The notes under the pieces: generated by a model | The model's database searches: none | The model's input: the letters and a program-made list of their open reading frames with translations, nothing else | What the model was told of the DNA's origin: nothing | Origin: Bacteroidota bacterium | GTDB taxonomy: Bacteria > Bacteroidota > Bacteroidia > AKYH767-A > OLB10 | Assembly: GCA_016713925.1 (NCBI GenBank) | Contig: JADJOH010000002.1 | Span: forward strand, 1,302,001-1,366,000 | Reading direction: 5' to 3' | Length of the DNA stretch: 64,000 bases | Translations under genes and position numbers: made by a program | Part shown: positions 28,733 through 38,600 of the stretch, in pieces | How the letters are laid out: each line of letters begins with the position of its first letter | Position numbering within the stretch: position 1 is the stretch's first letter

Positions 28733-29875
28733 TTAATACTTCACCACTTTACTGCTGAACGTTTCATCTCCTGCCTGAATCTGAATGATATAATTACCTT
28801 GCGCAAAATGGCTGCTATTGATTTCAATTTTATCATCATCCTGCTTTCCTGAGTACTCTGCATTAAAAACTATTTTGCCCGCAGCATCCTGAATACTCAG
28901 GTTCATTTTGCCCTTCAGGTTCCCGGGAAGAAATATGTTTATTTGTTCCTTTACCGGATTGGGATAAATGGTGAGTATATTGCTTGTGGAAATATCCCCT
29001 AATGCTAATGGAGTACCGACATTGCAGCCGGCTAAGTCATTATAAGTGGGGTTTGGGACCGGCATAGCGAGGGGAGTACCTAGTGAAGCGCTATTTCCTG
29101 AAAGCAACACCGGAACGAGTGTGTTGGGAAAATTGGGATGACCGGCACCAAAAGCAACGTATAGTGTGCTGTTGAGTAATAACATTCCATAGCTATTGCT
29201 AGAAACGAAATTAGCAGAAAACTTTCTCACGACTTGCCCTGAAGGCGAAACAATAAGCAGCGAGTCTGTAATTACTGTACCGGGGGTTGAAGGTCCTGTA
29301 AAAAACCATACATTTCCGCTATTGTCTACTTCAATATCTGCTACTGATATCCTCCGGTTAGGTCCTAATAAATAAACAGGCGACATGCCGTTGCTGAAAT
29401 ACCTTACGATTCCTAATGAAACATTATTAGAATCATACCAACTATAGTATAAGAAATTTCCATTGCCTCCGCAGTTATTTATTCTATTGGGCAAGGTGCT
29501 GAATGAGGAGGAATTCCATGAACCAAAATCATAGTAACGCGGTTCCCGTAAAAATTTTGAAGAATAAAAAGTAGGGCTGAACGATATCCCATCCAGATTA
29601 TTACAATAGGCCAGACTGGGATCTCCCGATGTGGTCACAACACCTGCATTCAATACAACCACCGCTCCCCCGCTAATGGTCAGCTCATCTACAGTACCCG
29701 TGGAGGATCCGGCAGTGCCCCAAAAAACATTTGGAAAGCAAGGGATCCCAAGAGCGGAATTTTTTACACCTATTTCCTGACCGGTTCCGTTGAGCGGTTT
29801 CGGAACTGAGACTTGCTGACTATTTACGTTTATAGAAATAAGTGATAGTAGGAGTAGGGCTATTTGAGTTTTCAT
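28733..29875 (-). CDS. Secreted protein of unknown fold with T9SS sorting domain
   Basis: 380 residues. Signal peptide MKTQIALLLLSLISINVNSQ. The mature part (about 22-295) has propeller-like stretches (DVDNSGNVWFFTGPS type: VADIEVDNSGNVWFFTG; LLIVSPSGQVVRKFS; MLLLNSTLYVAFGAG) but only a few blades are recognisable, and two Cys are spaced widely. The C-terminal ~85 residues are a T9SS type A domain (LTIYPNPVKEQINIFLPG ... GNYIIQIQAGDETFSSKVVKY). It lies just downstream of RiPP cluster 1 but on the opposite strand, so a functional link is not implied. Confidence 0.82.
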   Translation of the reverse strand: MKTQIALLLLSLISINVNSQQVSVPKPLNGTGQEIGVKNSALGIPCFPNVFWGTAGSSTGTVDELTISGGAVVVLNAGVVTTSGDPSLAYCNNLDGISFSPTFYSSKFLREPRYYDFGSWNSSSFSTLPNRINNCGGNGNFLYYSWYDSNNVSLGIVRYFSNGMSPVYLLGPNRRISVADIEVDNSGNVWFFTGPSTPGTVITDSLLIVSPSGQVVRKFSANFVSSNSYGMLLLNSTLYVAFGAGHPNFPNTLVPVLLSGNSASLGTPLAMPVPNPTYNDLAGCNVGTPLALGDISTSNILTIYPNPVKEQINIFLPGNLKGKMNLSIQDAAGKIVFNAEYSGKQDDDKIEINSSHFAQGNYIIQIQAGDETFSSKVVKY

Positions 29876-30182
29876 AGGATGATTTAGAAGTTGCTAAAGG
29901 TAAATAAATCAGATAAAATTATCACTGTTTATATTTATCCCATTCTTATGATAACATTACTGTTACAAAGATCTGGATCAAATTAAAAAGAAAATCCATG
30001 TGCATAGTTATAAATCGGTTTAAGATCCAGGATAAAAAGGGAGTAGTACCCTTCTACACTGAACCAGCATACAAGTCATAATTTTCATCTGAGAACAATA
30101 AGAGGCAGTGCAGAAAAAAGTCCTCCGTGTTTCTCCCGTGGACTCTTGGTGCCCCTGTGCCTGCCTACCGAAGCCTGCTCCT

Positions 30183-30250
30183 TCACTAAAGTTTTGGAGC
30201 ACAAAGTACGCCGTCGCTAAAGCTTTGGCGCACAGTTAGCGAAAGTGGGG
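30183..30250. repeat. Copy of a dispersed intergenic repeat
   Basis: Contains CGTCGCTAAAGCTTTGGCGC followed by ACAGTTAGCG. It is the reverse complement, with few changes, of the repeat unit in the tandem array at 46821-46944 (CGCTAACTGTGTGCGCCAAA onward). A degenerate copy (CACTAAAGTTTTGGAGCACA) directly precedes it. Confidence 0.7.
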
Positions 30251-30343
30251 TAAAAAAGGAAAATTCCTTCGAGGAGGACAAACTCTATTCACCTGACTTT
30301 TCAATTACCATTTTTCGGCTTCTAATTTTTTCAAACAGAAATT

Positions 30344-30504
30344 ATCGCTAGGCTTCGCGATTAAAGGTGTCTCGCAGAGTCGCTGAGCCGCAGAGAAAAG
30401 GAGGCGCAGAAGCAAACTAAAAATAATTTTAATACATAGCCCATCTTCAAACCTGTCTCCCGCCAGGAAGATCATTTCATTTTCAAATCGCGAGGCTTCG
30501 CGAT
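30344..30504. repeat. Paired hairpin repeats ATCGCGA-GGCT-TCGCGAT
   Basis: Copy 1 at 30344-30361 (ATCGCTAGGCTTCGCGAT) and copy 2 at 30487-30504 (ATCGCGAGGCTTCGCGAT). Each forms a 7-bp stem with a GGCT loop; copy 1 has one mismatch. Sequence after each copy is also similar (TAAAG / CAAAT). Confidence 0.65.
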
Positions 30505-30631
30505 CAAATCAAAATTTTATTTTTTTCGACGAAACACTTTCTACTTCAGTAACTCCCGTATTTCACTTTTTAAGGTTCAAAACCGCAAAAACTCGCATTT
30601 ATTAAGGGGTATGCATTATTTCTGACACTAA

Positions 30632-30661
30632 AAAGGGTTGCCCTTCACAAGACAACCCTTT
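30632..30661 (-). terminator. Intrinsic terminator after a PKD-domain T9SS gene
   Basis: 9-bp perfect stem AAAGGGTTG (30632-30640) with 30653-30661, loop of 12. On the minus strand it ends CCCTTTTTAG. It is 18 bp past the stop at 30679. Confidence 0.75.
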
Positions 30662-30678
30662 CTAATGACTAAACTTTT

Positions 30679-32796
30679 CTACCGGGCAATTACAAAAGGC
30701 ATGCTGAATTCATTGTTTTTATCCAGGACCATGAGCAAATACACACCCTCTGCTTCCCTACTTAAATCCAATAGCTGTTGTTTTGACTCCGGAACACGTC
30801 GGAACACTTCTTTACCCTGATTATCCATTACAAGAATTAACGCGGCTTGATCCTTCATTGTCAATTGAAAAACACCTGTTCCCGGATTCGGGTAGAGATG
30901 AATTCCGGCGCTGTTGATTTCACCAATTCCGGAACAAGGATCGACCGTAATCACAGAAGTATCTCTTCCTATACAACCTGCGGTATCGGTATAAGCATAA
31001 ATCACATTTTTATTTCCGACACCTGCTACGGCAGGGTCAAAAGTATTTCCTGTTACACCGGGACCGGAATAGGTTCCGCCTGCAGGGGTTCCGGGCGTTA
31101 GTGTAATGGGGGATGCTGTCACGCATACCAATGATTGTGTTTCCACATAAGACACTCCCTGCGGATTCATCACAATATTGATCGTGTCTACGGCAGTGCA
31201 TCCATTGACATCGGTTACCAGCACTGAATACGTTCCCCCTGTCATCACCTGAATCGTTTGTGTTGTGGCTCCTGTATTCCAGATATAGGTACTCCCATTA
31301 TTCCCGGCATAAATATTAACCAGGCTCTCACAAATATTCAAATCAAACCCAAGGAAGAGCGATGGTAAAGTAAACACCGTAGCTGTAATGGTATCTGCGG
31401 CTGTACAACCAAAGCCATTGGTAACTGTCACGGAATACAATCCGGATTGTGTTACCGTGATCGTTTGTGTTACTTCAGTTGTATTCCAGAGATAGGTACT
31501 CCCCGGATTCTGAGCGTCCAGTGTAATCGCTAAACCTCCACAAATTGAAACGGAATCATTCCCTAAGGATACAACAGGGTTCGGATTAATCGTAACATCA
31601 ATGGTATCTCCTCCTGAGCAACCGGCGGCATCGGTCACCACAACATTGTAGGTACCGGTAGTGGTGACTGTAATCTGCGAGGTTGTAGACGCATTGCTCC
31701 AGGTATAGGTGGTATAGCTGCCGGGTAAACTTAAAACGGTGCTGCCGCAAGCCGTTACATCACTTCCCAGGCTGATAGGTAATACAGCAGGGCATACAGA
31801 TATATTCTGACACTTTGTGTTCACCCCGCCGCAGGTATCTGTCACGGTAAGGCAAACAGTGTATAAACCAAATGTTGAATAAGTATGAGAAGGATTCTGG
31901 CTATTATCCAGTGGTGAGCCGTCTCCAAAATCCCATGACCAGCTAACGGCATTCTGAGAACCATCGCTGAAATCTACTGTAGGATAGTTGATCGTATAGT
32001 TATAAGCCGCCAGTGCAGGTGCCGGGCAGATGATGACGGTGGTACAAACAGTATCGCTTACGCAAGCTCCGGTGATATAACTGCAAACAGTATAATTACC
32101 GGGAGAGGGGAAAGTATGTGTAGGATTATAGGCGGTATCTAACGGCGATCCATCACCGTAATCCCAGACAGAAGTAGCTCCTGAGCTGGCTCCGTTGGTA
32201 AAGGAATAAATGGTACCACCCTGCCAGGTGGCATATACATTGATGCTATAGGTAGTGTCATAGTATAAAAACACCCTGCTGATACTTCCTGCAGCTTCTG
32301 TCCAGAGATCCTGAGGGCTGGTTGTAGACAAAGAGAACTGCATTCCCAACCGTTGAATGGTAACCGGGAAACCGTTAATATCAGAAGTGGAGGGTGATGT
32401 GGCATAGGAGTTCACATCACTTCCGGAGGTATTCTTTCGTACACCCAACACCCCGATTATATCTCCGGGAGCCACTTCAATATTCAATGCCTGTATCCCG
32501 GTATCCGGATTATTTTGGGTCAGATACAGCACCGTAAAATTATTGGTCACTGTACTGTAAAGCGGAGGGGCGGAGTCGAGTTTGACAATGGCAATACTTT
32601 GATCTCCCGTTGCGGCATCAAAGGGCACCTGGGCACCGGTAATAGTAAAACAGGTGGGAGAAGTAAACCAATATCCGCGTACACTACCGGAAAATGTAGT
32701 GTTTTGAGCCGGTAATGGCATCTGAATGGTGTTTTGTGCAAGAACAAACATACAGCTGCCTATCAGAATCAATAAGCTGAGTATACTTTTTTTCAT
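30679..32796 (-). CDS. PKD-domain surface protein with T9SS sorting domain (paralogue 1)
   Basis: 705 residues from ATG 32796 (signal peptide MKKSILSLLILIGSCMFVLA, cut near Q). An earlier in-frame ATG at 32829 would add a non-signal extension. An N-terminal ~200-residue domain (RGYWFTSPTCFTITGAQVP) is followed by two PKD domains (VWDYGDGSPLDT ... and SWDFGDGSPLDN ...), then three Ig-like/SprB-type units (SLGSDVTACGSTVLSLPG; VSLGNDSVSICGGLAITL; FLGFDLNICESLVNI) with TYLWN/TYTWS motifs. The T9SS domain is HLYPNPGTGVFQL ... GVYLLMVLD ... PFVIAR. A close paralogue lies at 38937-41031. Probable adhesin-like surface protein. Confidence 0.88.
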   Translation of the reverse strand: MKKSILSLLILIGSCMFVLAQNTIQMPLPAQNTTFSGSVRGYWFTSPTCFTITGAQVPFDAATGDQSIAIVKLDSAPPLYSTVTNNFTVLYLTQNNPDTGIQALNIEVAPGDIIGVLGVRKNTSGSDVNSYATSPSTSDINGFPVTIQRLGMQFSLSTTSPQDLWTEAAGSISRVFLYYDTTYSINVYATWQGGTIYSFTNGASSGATSVWDYGDGSPLDTAYNPTHTFPSPGNYTVCSYITGACVSDTVCTTVIICPAPALAAYNYTINYPTVDFSDGSQNAVSWSWDFGDGSPLDNSQNPSHTYSTFGLYTVCLTVTDTCGGVNTKCQNISVCPAVLPISLGSDVTACGSTVLSLPGSYTTYTWSNASTTSQITVTTTGTYNVVVTDAAGCSGGDTIDVTINPNPVVSLGNDSVSICGGLAITLDAQNPGSTYLWNTTEVTQTITVTQSGLYSVTVTNGFGCTAADTITATVFTLPSLFLGFDLNICESLVNIYAGNNGSTYIWNTGATTQTIQVMTGGTYSVLVTDVNGCTAVDTINIVMNPQGVSYVETQSLVCVTASPITLTPGTPAGGTYSGPGVTGNTFDPAVAGVGNKNVIYAYTDTAGCIGRDTSVITVDPCSGIGEINSAGIHLYPNPGTGVFQLTMKDQAALILVMDNQGKEVFRRVPESKQQLLDLSREAEGVYLLMVLDKNNEFSMPFVIAR

Positions 32797-33031
32797 GGGA
32801 GTTAAGTTTCTAGGTTGAATAACAAACATAGTAAAAATTCGAATTGAATGAAATGAAATGTTAATTTAATAAATATTCCCTCATAAAAAGGCAAAAACGC
32901 GCAGATTTTCGGAATAGATTCCCGTTCTTTTACTTATTCTTGAAAGGCTGGAAAAAATGAAGTACAGTTCCGCTATAGAACAAGTAGAGACTGATATTTC
33001 ATTAGGTTAAATATGATGTTATGAATTGTCA

Positions 33032-35062
33032 TTAGTTTAGCAATCTAAACACCTTCTTTTCATTCCCGAACAATACAACCAACAGATAACTTCCTTGTGG
33101 TAGTAAGGAGAGGTCAATATTTGCATAACCATCCGCGGAAGTGCTACCATCACTTAATCGGCGTCCGTTCATATCCAGAATGCTGTAGTTCACCGTTGAT
33201 AAACCTGCACATACCAGGGTATATTTTCCGGTTATCACCGGTACAAGGGTACATGAAATGCTATTTGATCGATTTAAAACCACTGCGATATTCGATAGCT
33301 CAGGAGTACCATTATAATCCACCTGCCGCAATTGATAATAATTTAAACCCGGCAATGGGGATATATCTATAAATTCGTACGCTATCGGCGCTGTTGTAGT
33401 TCCATTTCCATTTACTTTTCCAATCAAGGTAAAATTATCCGCTTCGCTACTCCTCCATATTTCAAAATAATCATTATCACTTTCTGAAGCTGTATTCCAA
33501 TTCAACTGTATTCCCGACTTCTCCTGTCTGCCGAAGAAATTCACAAGGTCTACCGGCAGTGGGCTCAGTGAAATTCCAAACTTTGTAAAAAAGGTATTAT
33601 CTACTGACGAAGGGGCGGTCAGATTTGCTATACCTGATCCCGGATCAAAATCAACTGTGGCTGCACTAAAGGCATTACCGTTAAAGATGCCTGAATAATA
33701 CAGATACCCGGTTTTTACCGCCATACTCGATTTATATCCTGCCACGCTGCAATAGCAAGTATGACCGAAAACACCGGCCCATAGATAATTTCCATTCCAA
33801 TCATATCTGCCCAGCACGTTATAATAAGGAGGAGGAAGTCCACCGGGAATAGTAAGGGCGGCGACACCTGCACCGGGATCCATATCGATAGCCGCTCCAT
33901 TAATATTTCCATAACTTCCCGAGATAAAAAAAGTATTGTAAGCATCGATGACAATGTCGAGATTGGCTGTATTCAATGGAAGACCTTTTACCCAAATAAA
34001 GTTCCCTGCTCCATCGTAACGGAGCACGAAAGAATTTGCGGTTATGCCAGACGTTAGTGTGTTAATCCCCACTCCTGCATTGAAATCTACTGTCGCATTA
34101 AAAATTCCTGTTAGAAAAACATCTCCTCCTCCTGCAACTGCAAGAGCGGTGCAGAGATCAATCCACGTCCCTCCGGCACTCCGTGACCACCCGTAATTTC
34201 CGGCCGGATCATACTTCGCGAAAAACATATCCTTGTTCCCATTCGACACCAGATTCATTACCCCGGCTCCCGGATCAAAATCTGCAGTACCATTAAAAGA
34301 CCCGGCAATAAAAATATTTCCACTCCCGTCCAACGCTATGTCACGAATATCGTCATCGTTAAATCCTCCCATTTGCTTCACCCATTGAAAAATCCCTGCC
34401 CCATCATATTTCAATAAAAACATATCTGTTCCTCCCGATGAAGTCCGGGAAATGATACCCGGACCCGGATCAAAATCGACTGTTCCCGTAAAATTTCCGG
34501 CGACATACACATTTCCTGCCGGATCTGTCACCACCTCATTGCCTCTGTCATCAGTGGTACCACCCATTGTATTCGCCCAAATAAAATTCCCATTGCCATC
34601 CAGTTTTACCAGGTACATATCCGTACTTCCTGCAGCCGAACTCACTGAGAACACACCGGGACCCGGATTAAAATCTGTAGTTCCGGAATAAAAACCGGTG
34701 ATGTAAATATTGCCTGAGATATCCATAGCAATACTATTATTCCCGTAGGAAGCTGCAATAGCAATATTCTTTACCCATAAAAAATTCCCAAGGGCATCGT
34801 ACTTCGCCACATAGGCATTGCAACCGTAGGGGACGGGTGTTACTGAACAAACGGCAGGTCCCGGATCGAAATCAACAGTGCCAAAAAACACCCCGGTAAT
34901 ATATACATTCCCTGCAGCATCTACAACAGCACCTCGCTGAATAGACTCTACATTACCAAGTGTGGTTTTTGCCCAATTGTACACCGGCATCTGTGCCTGC
35001 ACGGCTGTCCATATCAAGAACAACCCTACTACCATTACTTTAACTCTTATAGAATACTTCAT
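33032..35062 (-). CDS. SBBP-type repeat protein with recurrent VDFDPG motifs and T9SS C-terminus
   Basis: 676 residues with signal peptide MKYSIRVKVMVVGLFLIWTA (cleaved after VQAQ). About eight ~55-residue units each contain DxxGNxYITGxFxGTVDFDPGPG and FLVKYDxxGNFxWVK, an SBBP-like propeller in which the acidic VDFDPG loop could bind calcium. A fibronectin-like module (QLNWNTASESDNDYFEIWRS) and a T9SS-type end (LPQGSYLLVVLFGNEKKVFR) follow. The sorting domain lacks a clear YPNP start but has the usual terminal strands. The gene is 21 bp downstream of the 35084-36451 gene, so the two form an operon. Confidence 0.85.
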   Translation of the reverse strand: MKYSIRVKVMVVGLFLIWTAVQAQMPVYNWAKTTLGNVESIQRGAVVDAAGNVYITGVFFGTVDFDPGPAVCSVTPVPYGCNAYVAKYDALGNFLWVKNIAIAASYGNNSIAMDISGNIYITGFYSGTTDFNPGPGVFSVSSAAGSTDMYLVKLDGNGNFIWANTMGGTTDDRGNEVVTDPAGNVYVAGNFTGTVDFDPGPGIISRTSSGGTDMFLLKYDGAGIFQWVKQMGGFNDDDIRDIALDGSGNIFIAGSFNGTADFDPGAGVMNLVSNGNKDMFFAKYDPAGNYGWSRSAGGTWIDLCTALAVAGGGDVFLTGIFNATVDFNAGVGINTLTSGITANSFVLRYDGAGNFIWVKGLPLNTANLDIVIDAYNTFFISGSYGNINGAAIDMDPGAGVAALTIPGGLPPPYYNVLGRYDWNGNYLWAGVFGHTCYCSVAGYKSSMAVKTGYLYYSGIFNGNAFSAATVDFDPGSGIANLTAPSSVDNTFFTKFGISLSPLPVDLVNFFGRQEKSGIQLNWNTASESDNDYFEIWRSSEADNFTLIGKVNGNGTTTAPIAYEFIDISPLPGLNYYQLRQVDYNGTPELSNIAVVLNRSNSISCTLVPVITGKYTLVCAGLSTVNYSILDMNGRRLSDGSTSADGYANIDLSLLPQGSYLLVVLFGNEKKVFRLLN

Positions 35063-35083
35063 TGTTTGTTTTTCTAAACCATA

Positions 35084-36451
35084 CTATTGAATTGCAAGGC
35101 GAATCACTTTACAAGTATTTCCTTTTCTGAGTTCAAGCAAGTACGTTCCCGCTGCCACCTCTCCCCCATCAAACTGTATTTGATAATCACCGGGAGGCAA
35201 TTCCTGTTTTGAAAGAATGACAGATAGCGTTTTTCCGGTGATATCCTTCAACGTGAGTTCCACTTTCTCCGATTGGTTTTGTTGGAATGAAATTGTTGTC
35301 GTCGAAGAAAAAGGATTCGGATAATTTAGCAGGTAGTTACTTTCGCTCAAAAGGCTTTCATTGATTCCCACTAACGGTTCATCCCATTGAGCGATATGTC
35401 CGGTGCTGGTAGAACCTGCGGTAGTAAATATACCCCCTGCGATGAGTTGCGTTCCATACACACATAGTGTTTGTACACCAAATGCGTTTGCCCCGCCATA
35501 ATACATTCCTCCACCCATGCTGCTCCATGTTGTTCCATCCCATTTCGCCACGCCATTTACGGTTTGACCATTAGCAGTAGTGAACAAACCACCGGCTATC
35601 AGATTTCCATTGTAGGCTTTCAGTGCAAAAACATATTGGTAAAATGTTCCGGAAACACCTCCACCCAATGCTGACCAGTTAGTGCCATCCCAGGCGGCAA
35701 TATTATTTACCGGTACACTGCCTGCACTCAGGAACAAGCCACCGGCAATAAGTTTCCCGTTATATTCTGTCAGTGAATAAACAATATTAGAGATTCCACC
35801 ACCTACTGCTGACCACGTGGTGCCATCCCACTTTGCAATATGATTGGCAGTTGTACCTCCTGCAGAAGTAAAAAATCCGCCGGCATACAATTCACCATTA
35901 TACACCTGCAAGGCCATCACCTGTCCTTGAGATCCTCCCATTCCGGTGCCCAGATTAAACCAGTTGTTTCCATCCCAACCCACAATATAATTGGCAGGGA
36001 ATCCATCTGCATCCGTAAAATAACCACCGATAATTAAATCGCCATTGTAAACTACCAGTGAGGTCACCGTTCCTCCCATGTCACCGTTTACATCGGACCA
36101 GTTCACGCCATTCCACTTAGCCAGAAAATTCACGTTCGTAGTTCCGGCCATTGTAAATTGTCCACCTACATACAGCTTATTGTTGTACTGAACGATCGCA
36201 TCTACTTCGGCATTTAATCCTCCTCCCAGGGCGGACCATGTACCTCCATCCCATTTAGCAATATGATTTGCAGAAACGCCTCCGGCCGCGGTAAATTTTC
36301 CACCAACAACGAAATCACCATTGTATATACCGGAGGAAAAGACCCAGTCAGAAGTGCCACCATTGAGCGTATTCCATTGCTGCCCTTCGGCTATAGTGGT
36401 CGTTATACACAACAGGGTAGCGAAGAGGAATCTATTCATTTTATTTTTCAT
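35084..36451 (-). CDS. Repeat (beta-propeller) protein with T9SS sorting domain
   Basis: 455 residues. Signal peptide MKNKMNRFLFATLLCITTTI, cleaved near AEGQ. Seven tandem repeats of ~47 residues have the core YNGxLIxGGxFTxAGG...NxIAKWDGTxWSxLGGG (for example FTSAGGTTANHIAKWDG), a pattern found in many Bacteroidota secreted proteins and related to the Rax2/delta-60 type propellers. The C-terminal ~85 residues are a T9SS type A domain (LLNYPNPFSSTTTISFQQNQ ... GTYLLELRKGN). First gene of a two-gene operon with 33032-35062. Ligand unknown. Confidence 0.86.
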   Translation of the reverse strand: MKNKMNRFLFATLLCITTTIAEGQQWNTLNGGTSDWVFSSGIYNGDFVVGGKFTAAGGVSANHIAKWDGGTWSALGGGLNAEVDAIVQYNNKLYVGGQFTMAGTTNVNFLAKWNGVNWSDVNGDMGGTVTSLVVYNGDLIIGGYFTDADGFPANYIVGWDGNNWFNLGTGMGGSQGQVMALQVYNGELYAGGFFTSAGGTTANHIAKWDGTTWSAVGGGISNIVYSLTEYNGKLIAGGLFLSAGSVPVNNIAAWDGTNWSALGGGVSGTFYQYVFALKAYNGNLIAGGLFTTANGQTVNGVAKWDGTTWSSMGGGMYYGGANAFGVQTLCVYGTQLIAGGIFTTAGSTSTGHIAQWDEPLVGINESLLSESNYLLNYPNPFSSTTTISFQQNQSEKVELTLKDITGKTLSVILSKQELPPGDYQIQFDGGEVAAGTYLLELRKGNTCKVIRLAIQ

Positions 36452-36572
36452 GATCTTCTATTAAATGAATAATTCCAAAATTTAATTATTGTACTGATTC
36501 CCTCTCAAAGTACTTGTTGCAGAAGATAAAGAACTACTCATTTATCTCCTGCAACAGCCTTTGAAATCAGGA

Positions 36573-38069
36573 CTATCTTATTACCATTAGCTTTACTGTT
36601 TCACGATAATCGTCTGCTTCCGCACTCACGATATATGTTCCCGCTGCCAGACCTGAAATGTCCACCACATGTTTTATTTCATTTTCCCCGTTCGTTTGCA
36701 TTTCAGTAATCACTCTGCCTGTCAGGTCTACAAGGCGAATAGTAACGGGTTTGGTTTCGTTCTGAATAAAGTAAACATTGACAGTAGATTCTGCTGAAGG
36801 ATTAGGATAAACGTTAAGTCTTCCGGCAGAGCTTTGCTGCATTTCTTCACCATTCAAGCGGGGAGGAAGATCGGTCCAGATATCCACTTTATTTGAATAA
36901 ATAGAATATTGCGGATAGGAGCTCCAGACTTCAGCACCTCCGGCAAAAAGCGCTTTATTACCATATGAAATCGCGGCTATACCGAAACGGGGTTGAGCCA
37001 GATATTCCACCGACCAGGTACCGGATGCAATGTCCAATACTTCGACTCTATCCGTGCCTGTATTGCCCCAAACCACTGTTCCGCCTGCGAACATCACCCG
37101 TTGCGGTGTTTGTGCAACAGTCATATTCATTCTTGGAGAGGAGATGGTAATAAAACTCCAGGTGTTCGTAGAAGCATCATATACTTCCACCCTGTTTGTC
37201 AGTGCGCCACTATTGGCAGTTGTTCCACCGGCAAAATAAACCTTATTCCCTACGGTTGCTGAAGCCATACCATATTTCGGTTGCGACATATTTACTACAG
37301 ACCATATATTGGTAGCTGCATCGTATATATCTACACTTTTCTGATAAACGCCATTTGGATTTCTCCCCCCTGCAAACAACACTTTTGTACCAACAACTCC
37401 AACTGTGATCAGCTCCCTCTTCGAACTGAGTAGAGCTGTACTCCAAAGACCTGTTGCGTCATCATAGATGTCTACTTTATTACTTGCAGAATAAACTCCA
37501 TTGACAATACTTCCCGATTCTCCTCCTGCGAAAATGACTTTACTACCAATAATAGCCACGGCCATATTGTTTCGTGCTTGTGATAGCGCAGTAGTGGTAC
37601 GAACTCCGGTGTTGACATCAAAAATATCTACCCTGTTTGAATAGGCTAATACCTGACGTCCGCCTGCAAACAATACCTTATTCCCTACCGCTGCGGTAGC
37701 TCCAACACTTCTTGCCTGTGAAAGGTTGGCGGTGGACCATACATTCGTCGCACTATTATAGATGTCGATATTTTTATACATTACCTGATTCCAAACGGTA
37801 ATAAATCCTCCACCGGCGAAATACGCTTTCCCTCCGTTAGCGACCGCTTTAATTCCGGTACGTGCGGGTAAGAAGGTTTTGCTGGACCAAAGCCCGGTAG
37901 TGAAGTCGTATATTTCATACTTTGCATTAGAGGCGAAGATGGCTTTAGTGCCTACTTGTTGCGGTACCAGATTGAAAGCGGGAGCAGATAAAGAATCGAG
38001 CGTCCATTGTGCATTAGCGGAGAATATCCCGGCAAAAACTATGATTAATAGTATGAATAATTTTTTCAT
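36573..38069 (-). CDS. Kelch-repeat protein with T9SS sorting domain
   Basis: 498 residues. Signal peptide MKKLFILLIIVFAGIFSANA. Seven Kelch-type repeats follow, each with VGxKVxFAGG and V-D-I-Y-D-xx-T-x-x-W (for example VGNKVLFAGGRQ, IGSKVIFAGGES, VDIYDDATGLW), making a Kelch beta-propeller of about 380 residues. The C-terminus is a T9SS type A domain (LNVYPNPSAESTVNVYF ... GTYIVSAEADDYRETVKLM). Single-gene unit; the gene before it on the same strand (38220-38600) is 150 bp away. Likely a secreted protein-protein or glycan-binding protein. Confidence 0.88.
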   Translation of the reverse strand: MKKLFILLIIVFAGIFSANAQWTLDSLSAPAFNLVPQQVGTKAIFASNAKYEIYDFTTGLWSSKTFLPARTGIKAVANGGKAYFAGGGFITVWNQVMYKNIDIYNSATNVWSTANLSQARSVGATAAVGNKVLFAGGRQVLAYSNRVDIFDVNTGVRTTTALSQARNNMAVAIIGSKVIFAGGESGSIVNGVYSASNKVDIYDDATGLWSTALLSSKRELITVGVVGTKVLFAGGRNPNGVYQKSVDIYDAATNIWSVVNMSQPKYGMASATVGNKVYFAGGTTANSGALTNRVEVYDASTNTWSFITISSPRMNMTVAQTPQRVMFAGGTVVWGNTGTDRVEVLDIASGTWSVEYLAQPRFGIAAISYGNKALFAGGAEVWSSYPQYSIYSNKVDIWTDLPPRLNGEEMQQSSAGRLNVYPNPSAESTVNVYFIQNETKPVTIRLVDLTGRVITEMQTNGENEIKHVVDISGLAAGTYIVSAEADDYRETVKLMVIR

Positions 38070-38219
38070 GATTTCTGTTTTACTTTGAAGGTTGTTAATG
38101 AATGAAGTGTAACTACTGCTTCACCATCAGCAATACGCGCTAGCAGCTTCCGCAGAATTTTTAAATTAATGAAAGGGAGAGGCGCATCAAAAATTGATGC
38201 ATGTGCCATGAATAAAAAT

Positions 38220-38600
38220 CTACACCAATTGTGGAGGCTGCCAGATATCCAAAATACGCTCTTCCGGCTGTTGGATGTAGTCAAATACAAACAACTCAGA
38301 ACAATAAAAAGTAAATGAACTTACTCCTGAAACTTGTTGAATAAAAGAGGTGCTATGAGCGATAAGCTGATGATGAGATTGAAAAGGAAGTTGATCATGC
38401 TTCTTCCCATGTTGAGGGGTAGTGGCGTGATTCCTTCCGTAATAATGTTCAATAAGAAAATTCGCAAATGAAATGTCGGAACATACCCTTTGATGTTCGG
38501 CATAGTGATCGAACAATTGGGGCAACTTCATCACTTCCTCCATATTTATGGAAGATCCGAAGATAGACATCGTCATCAGATATGCCCACAATTTTCTCAT
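38220..38600 (-). CDS. Small exported protein of the type found beside metal-efflux genes
   Basis: 126 residues. The N-terminus MRKLWAYLMTMSIFGSS is signal-like. Conserved-looking features are FDHYAEHQ, SFANFLIEHYYGRNH, a His-rich KHDQLPFQSHHQLIAHS and the terminal IWQPPQLV. I recognise this as the small Bacteroidota protein that often sits directly upstream of TonB-dependent or CusA-type heavy-metal export genes, ending in WQPPK/WQPP. Here no efflux gene is adjacent (the next genes are a Kelch protein and a PKD protein), so it is an orphan. The His-rich stretch fits metal handling in the periplasm, but that is inference. Confidence 0.6.
   Translation of the reverse strand: MRKLWAYLMTMSIFGSSINMEEVMKLPQLFDHYAEHQRVCSDISFANFLIEHYYGRNHATTPQHGKKHDQLPFQSHHQLIAHSTSFIQQVSGVSSFTFYCSELFVFDYIQQPEERILDIWQPPQLV

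Larger units (their letters stand above)
29876..30631. other. Long intergenic region rich in dispersed repeats
   Basis: About 750 bp without a supportable gene. It holds repeat-like GC-richer stretches: TCCTCCGTGTTTCTCCCGTG (near 30120), the CGCTAAAGCTTTGGCGCACA element (30183-30250), TCTCGCAGAGTCGCTGAGCC (near 30370), and two copies of a TCGCGA hairpin. Such short intergenic repeats are common in Bacteroidota genomes. Confidence 0.6.
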
